Assembly (NCBI RefSeq): GCF_014192415.1
Contig: NZ_JACHXY010000001.1
Span: 496,001 to 560,000, forward strand
From: Microbacterium proteolyticum
GTDB taxonomy: Bacteria > Actinomycetota > Actinomycetes > Actinomycetales > Microbacteriaceae
DNA length: 64,000 nt
Direction of reading: 5' to 3'
The stretch's first letter is position 1. Each line of letters opens with the position of its first letter. Positions 25,003 to 34,249 of the stretch are shown piece after piece. The translations under genes were made by a program, and so were the position numbers. The notes beneath the pieces are model-generated. The model did not search any database. It was not told the origin of the DNA and saw only the letters and a program-made list of their open reading frames with translations.

Positions 25003-25679
25003 TGCTGCGCGTCCTCGTCGTCGACGACATCCCCGCCGTGGCGTCGCTGCACGGCAGGTTCGTGTCGGCGCATCCGGGGTGCGATCTCGTGGGGACGGCG
25101 GGGAGCGGACCGGATGCCGTGTCGGCGGTGGCGGAACTTCAGCCCGACCTAGTGCTGCTCGATGTGCACCTCCCGGGCTTCTCGGGCCTCGACGCCCTGC
25201 GCTCCGTGCGCGCCGACGGCGCGCTCGTGCAGCCGGAGGTGATCGCCGTGACGGCCGCGCGCGACGTCGACACGGTGCGTACGGCGCGGTTGATGGGCGT
25301 GCAGCACTACCTCGTCAAGCCGTTCACGGCCGGTGATCTGCACGCGCGGATCGACGACGTCCTGGCCGAGCGGCGCTCCTCCGCCGCGGTCGCGGGTTCG
25401 CTCGACCAGCAGGGCGTCGACGCGGTACTGCGGCCCGTGACGAAGCGCCCCCTGCCGAAGGGGTTGTCGCGCCCGACGCTCGATCTGGTGCGCACCGCCC
25501 TGGTCGAGCTGGGATCGGCGAGCGCGGCCGAGGTCGCCGACCACCTCGGGCTGTCGCGGGTGAGCTGCCGCCGCTACCTCGAGCACCTCGCCGACGACGG
25601 CGAGTGCGTGCGCAGTCTCGACTACACCACCGCCGGGCGACCGAGCACGCGGTACACGGTCGCCGGCCCGGCGACGTGA
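25002..25679 (+). CDS. CitB/DcuR-type response regulator
   Basis: 225 aa. Receiver domain ~1-120 with acidic pair Asp8/Asp9, phospho-acceptor Asp54 (VLLDVHLPG), Thr near 84 and Lys in HYLVKPF. The C-terminal helix-turn-helix (SAAEVADHLGLSRVSCRRYL) is the type found in CitB/DctR regulators. It is coupled to the kinase by TGATG overlap. By analogy with CitAB and DcuSR it should activate carboxylate transport genes, the divergent tctCBA being the obvious target. Confidence 0.93.
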   Translation: MLRVLVVDDIPAVASLHGRFVSAHPGCDLVGTAGSGPDAVSAVAELQPDLVLLDVHLPGFSGLDALRSVRADGALVQPEVIAVTAARDVDTVRTARLMGVQHYLVKPFTAGDLHARIDDVLAERRSSAAVAGSLDQQGVDAVLRPVTKRPLPKGLSRPTLDLVRTALVELGSASAAEVADHLGLSRVSCRRYLEHLADDGECVRSLDYTTAGRPSTRYTVAGPAT

Positions 25680-25693
25680 GCGCCGCTTCCCCG

Positions 25694-25752
25694 TCGAGTG
25701 TCCACGACCCGCCGCATTCTGTCGGAGCCAGCGGCGTGTCTGGGACACTCGA
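25694..25752. repeat. Palindromic element, family D, copy 2
   Basis: Outer arms TCGAGTGTCC (25694-25703) and GGACACTCGA (25743-25752), with a 39-nt interior that contains CGTGTCTGGGACACTC. It shares the CGAGTGTCC...GACAC word with copy 1 at 19935-19992. It sits directly after the response-regulator stop and abuts the terminator hairpin at 25751. Confidence 0.7.
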
Positions 25753-25787
25753 CGGGCAGGGAGCGGACGGGACGCTCCCTGCCCGTC
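25751..25787. terminator. Bidirectional terminator between the response regulator and add
   Basis: A 15-bp perfect stem, GACGGGCAGGGAGCG (25751-25765) with 25773-25787, around a 7-nt loop. It overlaps the first two bases of the add stop codon on the minus strand and lies 71 nt beyond the regulator stop on the plus strand, so it can serve both convergent units. Confidence 0.8.
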
Positions 25788-26892
25788 AGCGCTGGAACCC
25801 GTCCGAGATGATCTCGATGAGCTCCTCACGCTCCTCGACCGGCAGGAAGGCCCCTGCGGCAGCGTTCAGCTGGAACGCTTCGAGGTCGTCGAGGTCGTAG
25901 TCGAACGCCTGCGCCAGCAGACCCAGCTCGCGGGTGAGCGAGGTCGCGCTCATCAGACGGTTGTCGACGTTCACGGTGACCGAGAAGTCGAGCTGGTAGA
26001 GCAGGTCGAACGGGTGGGCGTCCATCGTGTCGCCCCATGCCGTGACGGCCCCCGACTGCAGGTTCGACGTCGGCGACAGCTCGAGCGTGATCTCGCGATC
26101 GCGCACCCAGCGGGCCAGGTCGCCGAAGGTCACCTGCACCTCTTCTCCCTCGCGCGAGACGACGTCGAGGTCGTTGGCGATGCGCACGCCGTGGCCGAGG
26201 CGCAGGGCCCGGCCGTCGATGAGGGCGGAGCGGATGGATGCCAGCCCCGCACCTTCGCCGGCGTGAACGGTCGTCGGGAAGAACTGCTCGGCGAGGTAGT
26301 CGAACGCCGCGCGGTGGCCCGACGGCAGGAACCCGTCCTCGGGACCGGCGAGGTCGAAGCCGACCACGCCGCGGCCGCGCCACGACACGGCGAGCTCGGC
26401 GATGTCGCGGGCGTTGTCGTTGTGGCGGAGCGCCGTGAGCAGCTGCCCGACGCGGATGTCGTGGCCGCGCAGGTCGGCGGCGTCCTCGCCCTCTTCGAGG
26501 CCCTCCTGCACGGCATCCACGACCTCGTCGAGGGTGAGGCCGCGCGTGAGGTGCTGCTCGGGCGCCCACCGCACCTCGCCGTACACGACGCCGTCGGCCG
26601 CGAGGTCCTCGACGAACTCCCTCGCGGTGCGCACGAGTCCCTCGCGTGTCTGCATCACGCCGACCGTGACCGAGAACTTCTCGAGGTAGTCCTCGAGCGA
26701 GCCGCCGTCGATGTGGTCCGAGAACCACGCACCGAGACCCTTCGCGTCGCCGGCGGGCACGTCGAGACCGATCTCGTCGGCCAGCTCCAGCACGGTCTGT
26801 GGACGCAGACCCCCGTCGAGGTGGTCGTGCAGCGACACCTTGGGGAGGTCGCGCACCGTGCGGTCGCCGATGCGGACGTCGTCGGATGCCAT
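25786..26892 (-). CDS. add: Adenosine deaminase
   Basis: 368 aa. Metal ligands His22 and His24 (KVSLHDHLDGGLRP), later HAGEG and the SPTSN motif, and SVTVNVDNR near the C-terminus, all in the order of adenosine deaminases. It converts adenosine or deoxyadenosine to inosine or deoxyinosine in the cytoplasm. The ATG at 26892 follows AAAGGAAC; the frame stays open upstream but lacks a site. It is the last gene of the nucleoside operon, 23 nt after deoA, giving the purine arm of salvage. Confidence 0.95.
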   Translation of the reverse strand: MASDDVRIGDRTVRDLPKVSLHDHLDGGLRPQTVLELADEIGLDVPAGDAKGLGAWFSDHIDGGSLEDYLEKFSVTVGVMQTREGLVRTAREFVEDLAADGVVYGEVRWAPEQHLTRGLTLDEVVDAVQEGLEEGEDAADLRGHDIRVGQLLTALRHNDNARDIAELAVSWRGRGVVGFDLAGPEDGFLPSGHRAAFDYLAEQFFPTTVHAGEGAGLASIRSALIDGRALRLGHGVRIANDLDVVSREGEEVQVTFGDLARWVRDREITLELSPTSNLQSGAVTAWGDTMDAHPFDLLYQLDFSVTVNVDNRLMSATSLTRELGLLAQAFDYDLDDLEAFQLNAAAGAFLPVEEREELIEIISDGFQR

Positions 26893-26915
26893 CGTGTTCC
26901 TTTGCTGAGCGGCCA

Positions 26916-28208
26916 TCACGCCGTGATGCGTTCGCGGACGAGGGGGGATGCCGCGGGGACCGCGTCGCCGATCTCCCAGGCACCCTCGACCGCACCGAGT
27001 GCGCGATCGAAGCGGGCGCCGTCGTCGGCCGACAGGGTGAACAGCGGCTGGCCGGCGGTGACCGGCTGGCCGACCGTGACGTGCAGGTCGATGCCCGCGG
27101 CGTGCACCACGGCGTCCTCGGCGCGCGCGCGACCGGCGCCCAGGCGCCAGGCACCGATACCGAACGGCAGGGCCTCGATGCGGGTCACCACGCCCGAACG
27201 CTCGGCGACGACCGTGTGCGTCTCGCGAGGCGTGGGGAGGGCGGCATCCGGATCGCCGTCCTGCGCACGGATCATGCGCTTCCACACGTCCATCGCGCGA
27301 CCGTCCCGGAGCGCCGCCTCGACGTCGGCATCGGGCTGACCCGCGAGGGTGAGCATCTCGCGGGCGAGCGCCACGGTCAGTTCGACCACGTCGGCGGGGC
27401 CGCCGCCGGCGAGCACCTCGACCGACTCGCGCACCTCGTTCGCGTTGCCGATGGCCAGGCCCAACGGGGTGTTCATGTCGGTGAGCAACGCGGTGGTGTT
27501 CACGCCCGAATCGGTGCCGAGTGCCACCATCGTGCGGGCGAGTTCGCGGGCGCGATCGATGTCCTGCATGAACGCACCCGAGCCGAACTTCACGTCGAGC
27601 ACGAGCGAGTCGGTGCCCTCGGCGATCTTCTTCGACATGATGCTCGAGGCGATGAGCGGGATCGCCTCCACCGTGCCGGTGACGTCGCGCAGCGCGTACA
27701 GCTTCTTGTCGGCGGGGGCGAGGCCCGAGCCGGCGGCGCAGATGACCGCGCCGACGTCGGCGAGCTGCGCCATGATCTCGTCGTTCGACAGCGCCGCGCG
27801 CCAGCCGGGGATCGACTCGAGCTTGTCGAGTGTGCCACCGGTGTGCCCGAGGCCGCGGCCCGAGAGCTGCGGGACGGCGACGCCGAAGGCAGCGACGAGC
27901 GGCGCCAGCGGCAGGGTGATCTTGTCGCCCACCCCGCCGGTCGAGTGCTTGTCGACCGTCGGCTTGCCGAGCGACGAGAAGTCCATGCGCTCGCCCGAGG
28001 CGATCATGGCATCCGTCATCACCCGGATCTCCTCGCGCTCCATGCCCCGCAGCAGCACGGCCATCGCGAACGACGCCATCTGGGCGTCCGAGACGTAACC
28101 CTTCGTGTAGTGCTCGATGAGCCAGCGCAGGGCGGACTCCGAGACGGCACCCCCGTCACGTTTGGTGCGGATGACCTCGACCGCGTCGTGCGGGTGCACA
28201 GTGGTCAT
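26916..28208 (-). CDS. deoA: Thymidine phosphorylase
   Basis: 430 aa. The glycosyltransferase family 3 signatures are present: DKHSTGGVGDK (phosphate loop), SGRGLGHTGGTLDKLE (the thymidine/pyrimidine phosphorylase signature) and the C-terminal PYNP domain (RAEDAVVHAAGIDLHVTVGQ). It splits thymidine or deoxyuridine to base and 2-deoxyribose-1-phosphate. A pyrimidine-nucleoside phosphorylase of broader range is possible. The ATG overlaps the cdd stop by 4 nt, so production is coupled to deamination of cytidine. Confidence 0.94.
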   Translation of the reverse strand: MTTVHPHDAVEVIRTKRDGGAVSESALRWLIEHYTKGYVSDAQMASFAMAVLLRGMEREEIRVMTDAMIASGERMDFSSLGKPTVDKHSTGGVGDKITLPLAPLVAAFGVAVPQLSGRGLGHTGGTLDKLESIPGWRAALSNDEIMAQLADVGAVICAAGSGLAPADKKLYALRDVTGTVEAIPLIASSIMSKKIAEGTDSLVLDVKFGSGAFMQDIDRARELARTMVALGTDSGVNTTALLTDMNTPLGLAIGNANEVRESVEVLAGGGPADVVELTVALAREMLTLAGQPDADVEAALRDGRAMDVWKRMIRAQDGDPDAALPTPRETHTVVAERSGVVTRIEALPFGIGAWRLGAGRARAEDAVVHAAGIDLHVTVGQPVTAGQPLFTLSADDGARFDRALGAVEGAWEIGDAVPAASPLVRERITA

Positions 28209-28606
28209 CGGGCGGCCTCCTCGAGCTCGCGCGGGCCGAACGCGTCGGGCAGCACCTCGTCGATGGTGCGGATGCCGCTGACCGTCTCGAGCAGCATGCC
28301 GGGGATGGCGTGCTCGAACAGCAGCTGTCGGCACCGTCCGCACGGCATGAGGGTGCGGCCCTCGCCGTCGACGCAGACGAACGCGACCAGCTGGCCGCCG
28401 CCCGACATGTGCAACTCGGACACCAGGCCGCACTCGGCGCACAGCGTCACGCCGTAGGAGGCGTTCTCGACGTTGCACCCCGAGACGATGCGGCCGTCGG
28501 CGACGAGCGCTGCGGCGCCCACCTTGAAGCGGGAGTAGGGCGCGTACGCGCGGTGCATGGCATCCGTCGCGGCGGAACGGAGTTCGTCCCAGTCGATGTC
28601 GGTCAT
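28205..28606 (-). CDS. cdd: Cytidine deaminase
   Basis: 133 aa, the homotetrameric small form. Zinc ligands Cys56, Cys89 and Cys92 with catalytic Glu58 (TLCAECG ... MPCGRCRQ). Substrate-binding FKVGAA and NVENASYG are intact. The common CAER is CAEC here, a small departure beside the active site. It deaminates cytidine and deoxycytidine to uridines. It is placed between the transporter permease (43 nt upstream) and deoA (4-nt overlap). Confidence 0.95.
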   Translation of the reverse strand: MTDIDWDELRSAATDAMHRAYAPYSRFKVGAAALVADGRIVSGCNVENASYGVTLCAECGLVSELHMSGGGQLVAFVCVDGEGRTLMPCGRCRQLLFEHAIPGMLLETVSGIRTIDEVLPDAFGPRELEEAAR

Positions 28607-28649
28607 CGTGGTGTGAGGGGTCCTCTCGTGGGGGGGGTGACGGGCCTGA

Positions 28650-29948
28650 TCAGCCTTTTATGTACGGTTTGCCTGCGGCCGCGGGGCCACGCACCTTTCC
28701 GACGAGACCGGCGACCGCGAAGATCGTCACCACGTACGGCAGCATCAGCATGAACTCGCTGGGCACCGGCGAGCCGATGACGCCGAGGGTGTTCTGGAGG
28801 TTCGAGGCGAAGCCGAACAGGAGCGCCGCGAGGGTGGCGCGGATCGGGTCCCACTGGCCGAAGATCACGGCGGCGAGCGCGATGTATCCCGCACCGGCGG
28901 TCATCTCTTTGTTGAACGCGCCGACCGAACCGAGCGTGAAGAACGCGCCGCCGAGGCCGGCGATCGCGCCGCCGAGAGAGACGTTCCAGAAGCGGGTCTT
29001 GGCGATGTTGATGCCGACCGTGTCGGCTGCCTGCGGGTGCTCGCCGACCGCGCGCAGGCGCAGACCCCAGCGGGTGTGGAACAGCCCCAGGTACACCAGC
29101 GCCACCGTGACGTACATCAGGTACACGATGATCGTCTGGTTGAACAGCATCGGCCCGATGATGGGGATGTCCGCGAGGAACGGGATCGGCAGGCGCGGGA
29201 AGCGCGGCGGGGCGTTCAACGTCGCCGCGTTCGGTGCGAGCAACTGCGAGAAGAGGAAGCTCGTCAGCCCCACCACGAGCACGTTCAGCACGACACCGAC
29301 GATCACCTGATCGACGAAGTACTTGATAGCGAACGCCGCGAGGACGAACGACACCAGCACGCCCGAGACGCCGGCGGCGAGGAGCCCGATGAAGGGGTTC
29401 CCGGTGGCTGTGGCGACGATCGCCGAGGTGAAGGCACCCGCGAGGAGCTGGCCCTCGATCGCGATGTTCACCACGCCCACGCGTTCGCTCAGCACGCCGG
29501 CCATCGCCCCGAAGATCAGCGGAACCGACAGGCTCAGTCCACCGGCGAGCAGGCCCGTCAGCGGGATGACCGACGTGGTCGCTCCGGCCGCGGCCCACGT
29601 GAGGAAGCCGATCATGAAGATCAGCGCGAAGATGACGGCCAGCCACAGCGGCGGGCGACGGTGCGCGCGCACCAGCAGGAAGCTGGCGGCGGTGATGAGC
29701 GCGAGCAGGACGGTGCAGACAGCGCCGGTGACGACACCGCCGAGCACCACCTCGGGCAGCTGCAGGAACTCCCCCGGGCTCGAGACGCGGAAGACGGCGT
29801 CGCCGTCCTGGCGCGCGACGACGAAGAGCACCGCGGCGAGCACGGTGATGACGCCGTAGACGATCGGCGCCTTCCAGCTGATGACGATGGTCTTGTCGAG
29901 GGCGTCCGGCTGCGGCGACACCCCGGGGTGCTGAGCGGTGGTGCTCAC
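28650..29948 (-). CDS. Nucleoside ABC transporter permease (second)
   Basis: 432 aa of the BPD_transp_2 family (YufQ/NupQ-like). About ten hydrophobic helices follow a ~30-residue cytoplasmic start. The diagnostic stretch ERVGVVNIAIEGQLLAGAF is the EAA-like region of nucleoside/branched-chain permeases, and GEHPQAADTVGINIAKTR is the conserved loop. A GTG start at 29948 overlaps the first permease by 4 nt. It forms the heteromeric channel with that permease. The downstream salvage genes point to nucleosides as substrate. Confidence 0.93.
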   Translation of the reverse strand: MSTTAQHPGVSPQPDALDKTIVISWKAPIVYGVITVLAAVLFVVARQDGDAVFRVSSPGEFLQLPEVVLGGVVTGAVCTVLLALITAASFLLVRAHRRPPLWLAVIFALIFMIGFLTWAAAGATTSVIPLTGLLAGGLSLSVPLIFGAMAGVLSERVGVVNIAIEGQLLAGAFTSAIVATATGNPFIGLLAAGVSGVLVSFVLAAFAIKYFVDQVIVGVVLNVLVVGLTSFLFSQLLAPNAATLNAPPRFPRLPIPFLADIPIIGPMLFNQTIIVYLMYVTVALVYLGLFHTRWGLRLRAVGEHPQAADTVGINIAKTRFWNVSLGGAIAGLGGAFFTLGSVGAFNKEMTAGAGYIALAAVIFGQWDPIRATLAALLFGFASNLQNTLGVIGSPVPSEFMLMLPYVVTIFAVAGLVGKVRGPAAAGKPYIKG

Positions 29949-31309
29949 TTGACCGCCTCCTTCTTCTTGGCGGCGCGGGTCTTCGGCGCACGCGCACCGG
30001 GCGCGGGCAGACGGAAGATGGCGCGCACGAGCGGCGGTGCCGCGATGAACAGCACGATGAGCGACTGCACGACGAGCACGATGTCGATCGGCACGCCGTT
30101 GGCGGCCTGCATGGAGAAGCCGCCGGCCTTGAACGCCCCGAACAGGATGCCGGCGACCAGCACTCCCACGGGAGTGGAACGACCGAGCAGCGCGACCGTG
30201 ATGGCGTCGAACCCGATACCGGCGTCGATTCCGCTGGAGAACCCGGTGGTCACGGTGCCGAGCACCTGGTCCACCCCGGCGAGACCGATGAGTCCGCCCG
30301 AGATGAGCATGGCGACGACGTACATCGACTTGACGTTGATGCCCGCCACGCGGGCGGCGTTGGGGTTCAGGCCGACCGCGCGGAAGCGGAAGCCCAGCGA
30401 CGACCGTTCCAGGATCCACCACACCAGCACGACGGCCACGAGCGAGAGGACGAACCCGAAGTGCAGGTTGTAGGCGGGACCGAACAGGTCGGGGAAGACC
30501 GCGGTCTCCTTCATCGCCGGCGTGGTGGGGTTGCTCGACCCCGGCGCCTGCAGCAGACCGGGGGTGCGCAGCAGGTAGTAGACGAGGTAGAACGCGACGT
30601 AGTTGAGCATGATCGTGACGATCACCTCGTGCGCGCCCGTGCGGGCCTTCAGCAGACCGGCGATTCCGGCCCAGAGGGCTCCCGCCGCGATGCCCGCGAT
30701 CAGCGCGACGAGCGTGTGCAGGCCCCACGGCAGGTCGAAGGCGAAGGCGACGTAGCCGCCGGCAGCCGCCGCGACGAGCATCTGGCCCCGACCGCCGATG
30801 TTGAACATGCCGACCCGGAACGCGAGCGCCACACCGAGGCCCGCGGCGATCAGCGGGGTCGCGAACGTCAACGTCTCGGTGAGGGGTCGGATGCCGGTGG
30901 CGAACTCGGGGCGGCGGAAGTTGTAGATCGCGCCCTGGAAGAACGAGGCGTACGCGCCCGACACCGACTGCCAGATCGCGACGAGGGTGTCGCCGGGACG
31001 GGCGAAGAAGTATCCCGATGTCGACTGCACGTTCTCGTCGGTGGCGGCGATCATGACCGCTCCGACCAGCAGCGCGAGGATCACGGCGAGGACCGAGATG
31101 ATGGCGTTGCCGGTGGCGACCTCGCGCAACGCGCGACGCCAGCGGTTCTCGTCCGTCGCCGGCGCGGGGGCCACGACGCGGGCACCGGTGGCGGGGTCGA
31201 CCGTCGACGCCCCCGCGAGAGCGGCGTCGGTGGATGTCGGGTCGGTAGCCTCGGCGGCGCGGTCCGCGCGCCCGACACTCGGGTCGTGAGGGCTGTGCGG
31301 ATCGCTCAC
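29945..31309 (-). CDS. Nucleoside ABC transporter permease (first)
   Basis: 454 aa, BPD_transp_2 family (YufP/NupP-like). An unusually long polar N-terminus (~65 residues, Ala/Asp/Thr rich) precedes the first helix. The core shows FRVGMFNIGGRGQMLVAAAAGGYV and AVGLNPNAARVAGINVKSMYVVAM. The C-terminus is strongly basic (RAPKTRAAKKKEAVK). A GTG start at 31309 overlaps the ATPase stop by 4 nt. It pairs with the second permease downstream. Confidence 0.93.
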   Translation of the reverse strand: MSDPHSPHDPSVGRADRAAEATDPTSTDAALAGASTVDPATGARVVAPAPATDENRWRRALREVATGNAIISVLAVILALLVGAVMIAATDENVQSTSGYFFARPGDTLVAIWQSVSGAYASFFQGAIYNFRRPEFATGIRPLTETLTFATPLIAAGLGVALAFRVGMFNIGGRGQMLVAAAAGGYVAFAFDLPWGLHTLVALIAGIAAGALWAGIAGLLKARTGAHEVIVTIMLNYVAFYLVYYLLRTPGLLQAPGSSNPTTPAMKETAVFPDLFGPAYNLHFGFVLSLVAVVLVWWILERSSLGFRFRAVGLNPNAARVAGINVKSMYVVAMLISGGLIGLAGVDQVLGTVTTGFSSGIDAGIGFDAITVALLGRSTPVGVLVAGILFGAFKAGGFSMQAANGVPIDIVLVVQSLIVLFIAAPPLVRAIFRLPAPGARAPKTRAAKKKEAVK

Positions 31310-32826
31310 GCGGCGACTCCTTCGTTCTGGGGCGTCTCGCCGGCCATCATCAGACCGAGCACGTCGCGCGTGGTGTCGCCGGGCACGATGCCGACGACGC
31401 GGCCGCGGTACATCACCATGATGCGATCGGCGAGCGCGGTGACCTCGTCGAGCTCGGTCGAGACGACGATCACCGGCACGCCGGCATCGCGGGTCTCGAT
31501 GACGCGCTTGTGGATGAATTCGATGGAGCCCACGTCGACACCGCGCGTGGGCTGCGCGGCGACGAAGAGCCGGAGCTCTCGGCTGAGCTCGCGAGCCAGC
31601 ACGACCTTCTGCTGGTTGCCGCCGGACAGGCGTCCGACGGGGGTCTCGATCGACGGTGTGCGCACGTCGAACTCGGCGACCTTGTCGCGCGCGAAATCGG
31701 CGAGCGTCGAGAGCTGGAGGGCACCGCCCTTGACGAAGGGAGCGCCGTCGGCGCGATCGAGCATGAGGTTCTCGGCGATCGAGAACTCCCCCACGAGGCC
31801 GTCTTCTTTGCGGTCCTCCGGCACGAAGCCGACACCCGCGTCGAGCACCGTGCGAACGCTCGACCCGCTGAGCTCCTTGCCGTCGAGGGTGATCGACCCC
31901 TCGACGCGCTCCTGCAGGCCCACGAGTGCCTCGGTGAGCTCGGTCTGGCCGTTGCCCTGCACGCCCGCGATGGCGAGGACCTCGCCGCGGCGCACCTCGA
32001 AGCTGACGTCGTTGACCACGACCTGGCCGATCGCGTCGACCACGGTCAGGCCCTTCACCGACAGGCCCACGTCGCCGAGCGTCGGCGCGTCTTTCTGCAC
32101 GGTGAGCTCGACCGCGCGGCCCACCATCAGCGAAGCGAGCTCGGCGTTGGAGGCGGTGGGCTCGGCCTCGCCGACCACCTTGCCGAGGCGGATGACGGTG
32201 ATGCGGTCCGCGACCTCGCGGACCTCGCGCAGCTTGTGGGTGATGAAGACGATCGAGGTGCCCGCGGCCTTCAACTGGCGCATGATCGCCATGAGCTCGT
32301 CGGTTTCCTGGGGGGTGAGCACGGCGGTCGGCTCATCGAACACGAGGACTTTCGCGTCGCGTGACAGCGCCTTGATGATCTCGACGCGCTGCTGCACGCC
32401 GACCGGCAGGTCGTCGACGAGGGCGTCGGGATCGACGTCGAACCCGAAGCGGTCGGAGATCTCTGTGACCTTCGCGCGCGCGGCGGCGATGTCGAGGCGG
32501 CCGCCGGCTCTGGTCGGCTCGTGCCCGAGCATGACGTTCTCGGCGACGGTGAAGACGGGAATGAGCATGAAGTGCTGGTGCACCATGCCGATCCCGGAGC
32601 GCATCGCATCGCCGGGACCCGAGAAGTGCTGGACGACGTCGTCGAGCAGGATCTCTCCCCCGTCGGCCTGGTAGAGACCGTAGAGGACGTTCATCAGAGT
32701 GGACTTGCCGGCACCGTTCTCGCCGAGCAGGCAGTGGATCTCACCGGCATGCACGGTGAGGTCGATGTGGTCGTTCGCCACCAGGGACCCGAAGGTTTTC
32801 GTGATCCCGCGGAGTTCGAGCTTCAT
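31306..32826 (-). CDS. Nucleoside ABC transporter ATP-binding protein (two ABC domains)
   Basis: 506 aa with two fused ATPase halves, as in YufO/NupO and sugar importers. First half: Walker A GENGAGKS, signature LPVGVQQRVEI, Walker B VLVFDEPTAVL. Second half: degenerate Walker A GVQGNGQTEL, signature LSGGNQQKVVLA, and VAAQPTRGVDVG in place of the normal Walker B. Such an inactive second site is usual in this family. It drives nucleoside import through the two permeases. It lies 152 bp after the BMP lipoprotein gene, with a palindromic hairpin in that gap. Confidence 0.95.
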   Translation of the reverse strand: MKLELRGITKTFGSLVANDHIDLTVHAGEIHCLLGENGAGKSTLMNVLYGLYQADGGEILLDDVVQHFSGPGDAMRSGIGMVHQHFMLIPVFTVAENVMLGHEPTRAGGRLDIAAARAKVTEISDRFGFDVDPDALVDDLPVGVQQRVEIIKALSRDAKVLVFDEPTAVLTPQETDELMAIMRQLKAAGTSIVFITHKLREVREVADRITVIRLGKVVGEAEPTASNAELASLMVGRAVELTVQKDAPTLGDVGLSVKGLTVVDAIGQVVVNDVSFEVRRGEVLAIAGVQGNGQTELTEALVGLQERVEGSITLDGKELSGSSVRTVLDAGVGFVPEDRKEDGLVGEFSIAENLMLDRADGAPFVKGGALQLSTLADFARDKVAEFDVRTPSIETPVGRLSGGNQQKVVLARELSRELRLFVAAQPTRGVDVGSIEFIHKRVIETRDAGVPVIVVSTELDEVTALADRIMVMYRGRVVGIVPGDTTRDVLGLMMAGETPQNEGVAA

Positions 32827-32934
32827 GTTCCCGATCCTAAGTTCTCGACGCCGGACGCGGCAGGCGTCCGACGGGAAGGGCCGCCTCGTGAGCGGACCCG
32901 GGCAGGGGGCGGCCGGCGTCCCCGGCCAAAGGGA

Positions 32935-32962
32935 GGGGAGGCCGGCGTACGCCGGCCTCCCC
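32935..32962 (-). terminator. Palindromic hairpin after the BMP lipoprotein gene
   Basis: A 28-nt perfect palindrome: GGGGAGGCCGGCGT (32935-32948) and its complement 32949-32962, 17 nt past the stop of the binding-protein gene. It most likely attenuates transcription so that binding protein is made in excess over the ATPase and permeases. Confidence 0.7.
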
Positions 32963-32978
32963 GAGAGAGTTCGCTACC

Positions 32979-34085
32979 TCAGCCCGCGAGGTACGAGTCG
33001 ACGGTGATCGAGCCGTCGATGATCTGAGCCTTGAGGTCCTCGATCTTGCTGGTGAGCTCGGCGGGGACCCGGTCCGACCAGTCGTGGTAGTCGGCGATGC
33101 CGACGCCCTCGTTCTCGAGCGTGCCGACGAAGGGCGCTGCGTCGAACGAGCCGTTGCCGGCGGCGACGATGGCATCCTTGGTGCCGACGTCGATGCCCTT
33201 GAGGATCGAGGTCAGCAGCAGGTCGCCGACGGTCGGGTCGGTCTCGAACACGTCGGCGTCGACGCCGACGAGGGCGATCTCGCGCCCGGCGTCACGGACC
33301 GCGACGGCAGCCGACTGGTAGATCGGGCCACCGACGGGCAGGAGCACGTCGACGTTCTGGTCGATGATCGCCTGCGCGGTCTGACGCGCGGTGTCGTTGG
33401 CCTCGAATCCACCGGTGAAGGAGCCGTCCTGCGCGGCGCGGTCCCATCCGACGACGCGTACGCTCGCGCCGTTGTCGGTGTTGTACTTCTCGACGCCCTG
33501 CGCGAAGCCGTCCATGAAGATGCTCACGGTGGGGATGTTCAGGCCACCGAAGGTGCCGACGACGCCGGTCTTCGAGGTGCCCGCGGCGAGGTAGCCGGCG
33601 AGGTAGGCAGCCTGGGCGGTGTCGAAGATAATCGGCTTGATGTTGGGCGCGTCGGTCTGGCCGTCGAAGTCGCTGTCGACGGTGTCGTCGATCGAGACGT
33701 ACTCCAGGTCGGGGTTGGCCGTGGCCGACTCGAGCGCCGCGGGGGCCAGGAGGAAGCCGACCGTGACGATGGTGTTGCATCCCTGGTCGACGAGGCTCTG
33801 CAGGTTGGAGGCGTAGTCGGTCTCGGCCTGCGACTCGACCTCGATGGGGGTCTGCGACCCGAGTTCGGCGGCAGCGGCGTCGACGCCCTCTTTACCGAGC
33901 TGGTTGAACGACTTGTCGTCGAAGCCGCCGGCGTCCGACACCATGCAGGGCAGGTAATCGCTGGCGCCGGAACCGGCACCGCCCGACGCGCCGTTGCTCT
34001 CGGGCGCTGCGCCGCAGCCGGCGAGCAGCACGGCGGCGCCGATCATGGCGAAGCCGCTGACGACGGCCTTCTTCGTGGTCTTCAC
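32979..34085 (-). CDS. BMP family nucleoside-binding lipoprotein
   Basis: 368 aa. A GTG start at 34085 with GGAGG 8 nt upstream gives a lipoprotein signal (VSGFAMIGAAVLLAGC, lipobox LAGC at ~20-23). The mature protein begins with an Ala/Gly/Ser linker, then CMVSDAGGFDDKSFNQLGKEG, the signature of the PnrA/BmpA family. It binds purine or pyrimidine nucleosides outside the membrane and delivers them to the ABC importer encoded next. It is the promoter-proximal gene of the seven-gene salvage operon. Confidence 0.94.
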   Translation of the reverse strand: MKTTKKAVVSGFAMIGAAVLLAGCGAAPESNGASGGAGSGASDYLPCMVSDAGGFDDKSFNQLGKEGVDAAAAELGSQTPIEVESQAETDYASNLQSLVDQGCNTIVTVGFLLAPAALESATANPDLEYVSIDDTVDSDFDGQTDAPNIKPIIFDTAQAAYLAGYLAAGTSKTGVVGTFGGLNIPTVSIFMDGFAQGVEKYNTDNGASVRVVGWDRAAQDGSFTGGFEANDTARQTAQAIIDQNVDVLLPVGGPIYQSAAVAVRDAGREIALVGVDADVFETDPTVGDLLLTSILKGIDVGTKDAIVAAGNGSFDAAPFVGTLENEGVGIADYHDWSDRVPAELTSKIEDLKAQIIDGSITVDSYLAG

Positions 34086-34249
34086 GAGGGGTCCTCCAAG
34101 ACGGATGCCCCCAACGGGTTCGGGGGACGATCCCGTCACGTTACCCAGTGTGTCGCCGCGCTCGTGTGCCAGGAGCCGCCGTGCGAGGCAATGGTTACAA
34201 AGACGCAATCTCGCGTCACGCGACCGCCACACGCTGCGACATCGGGCGG

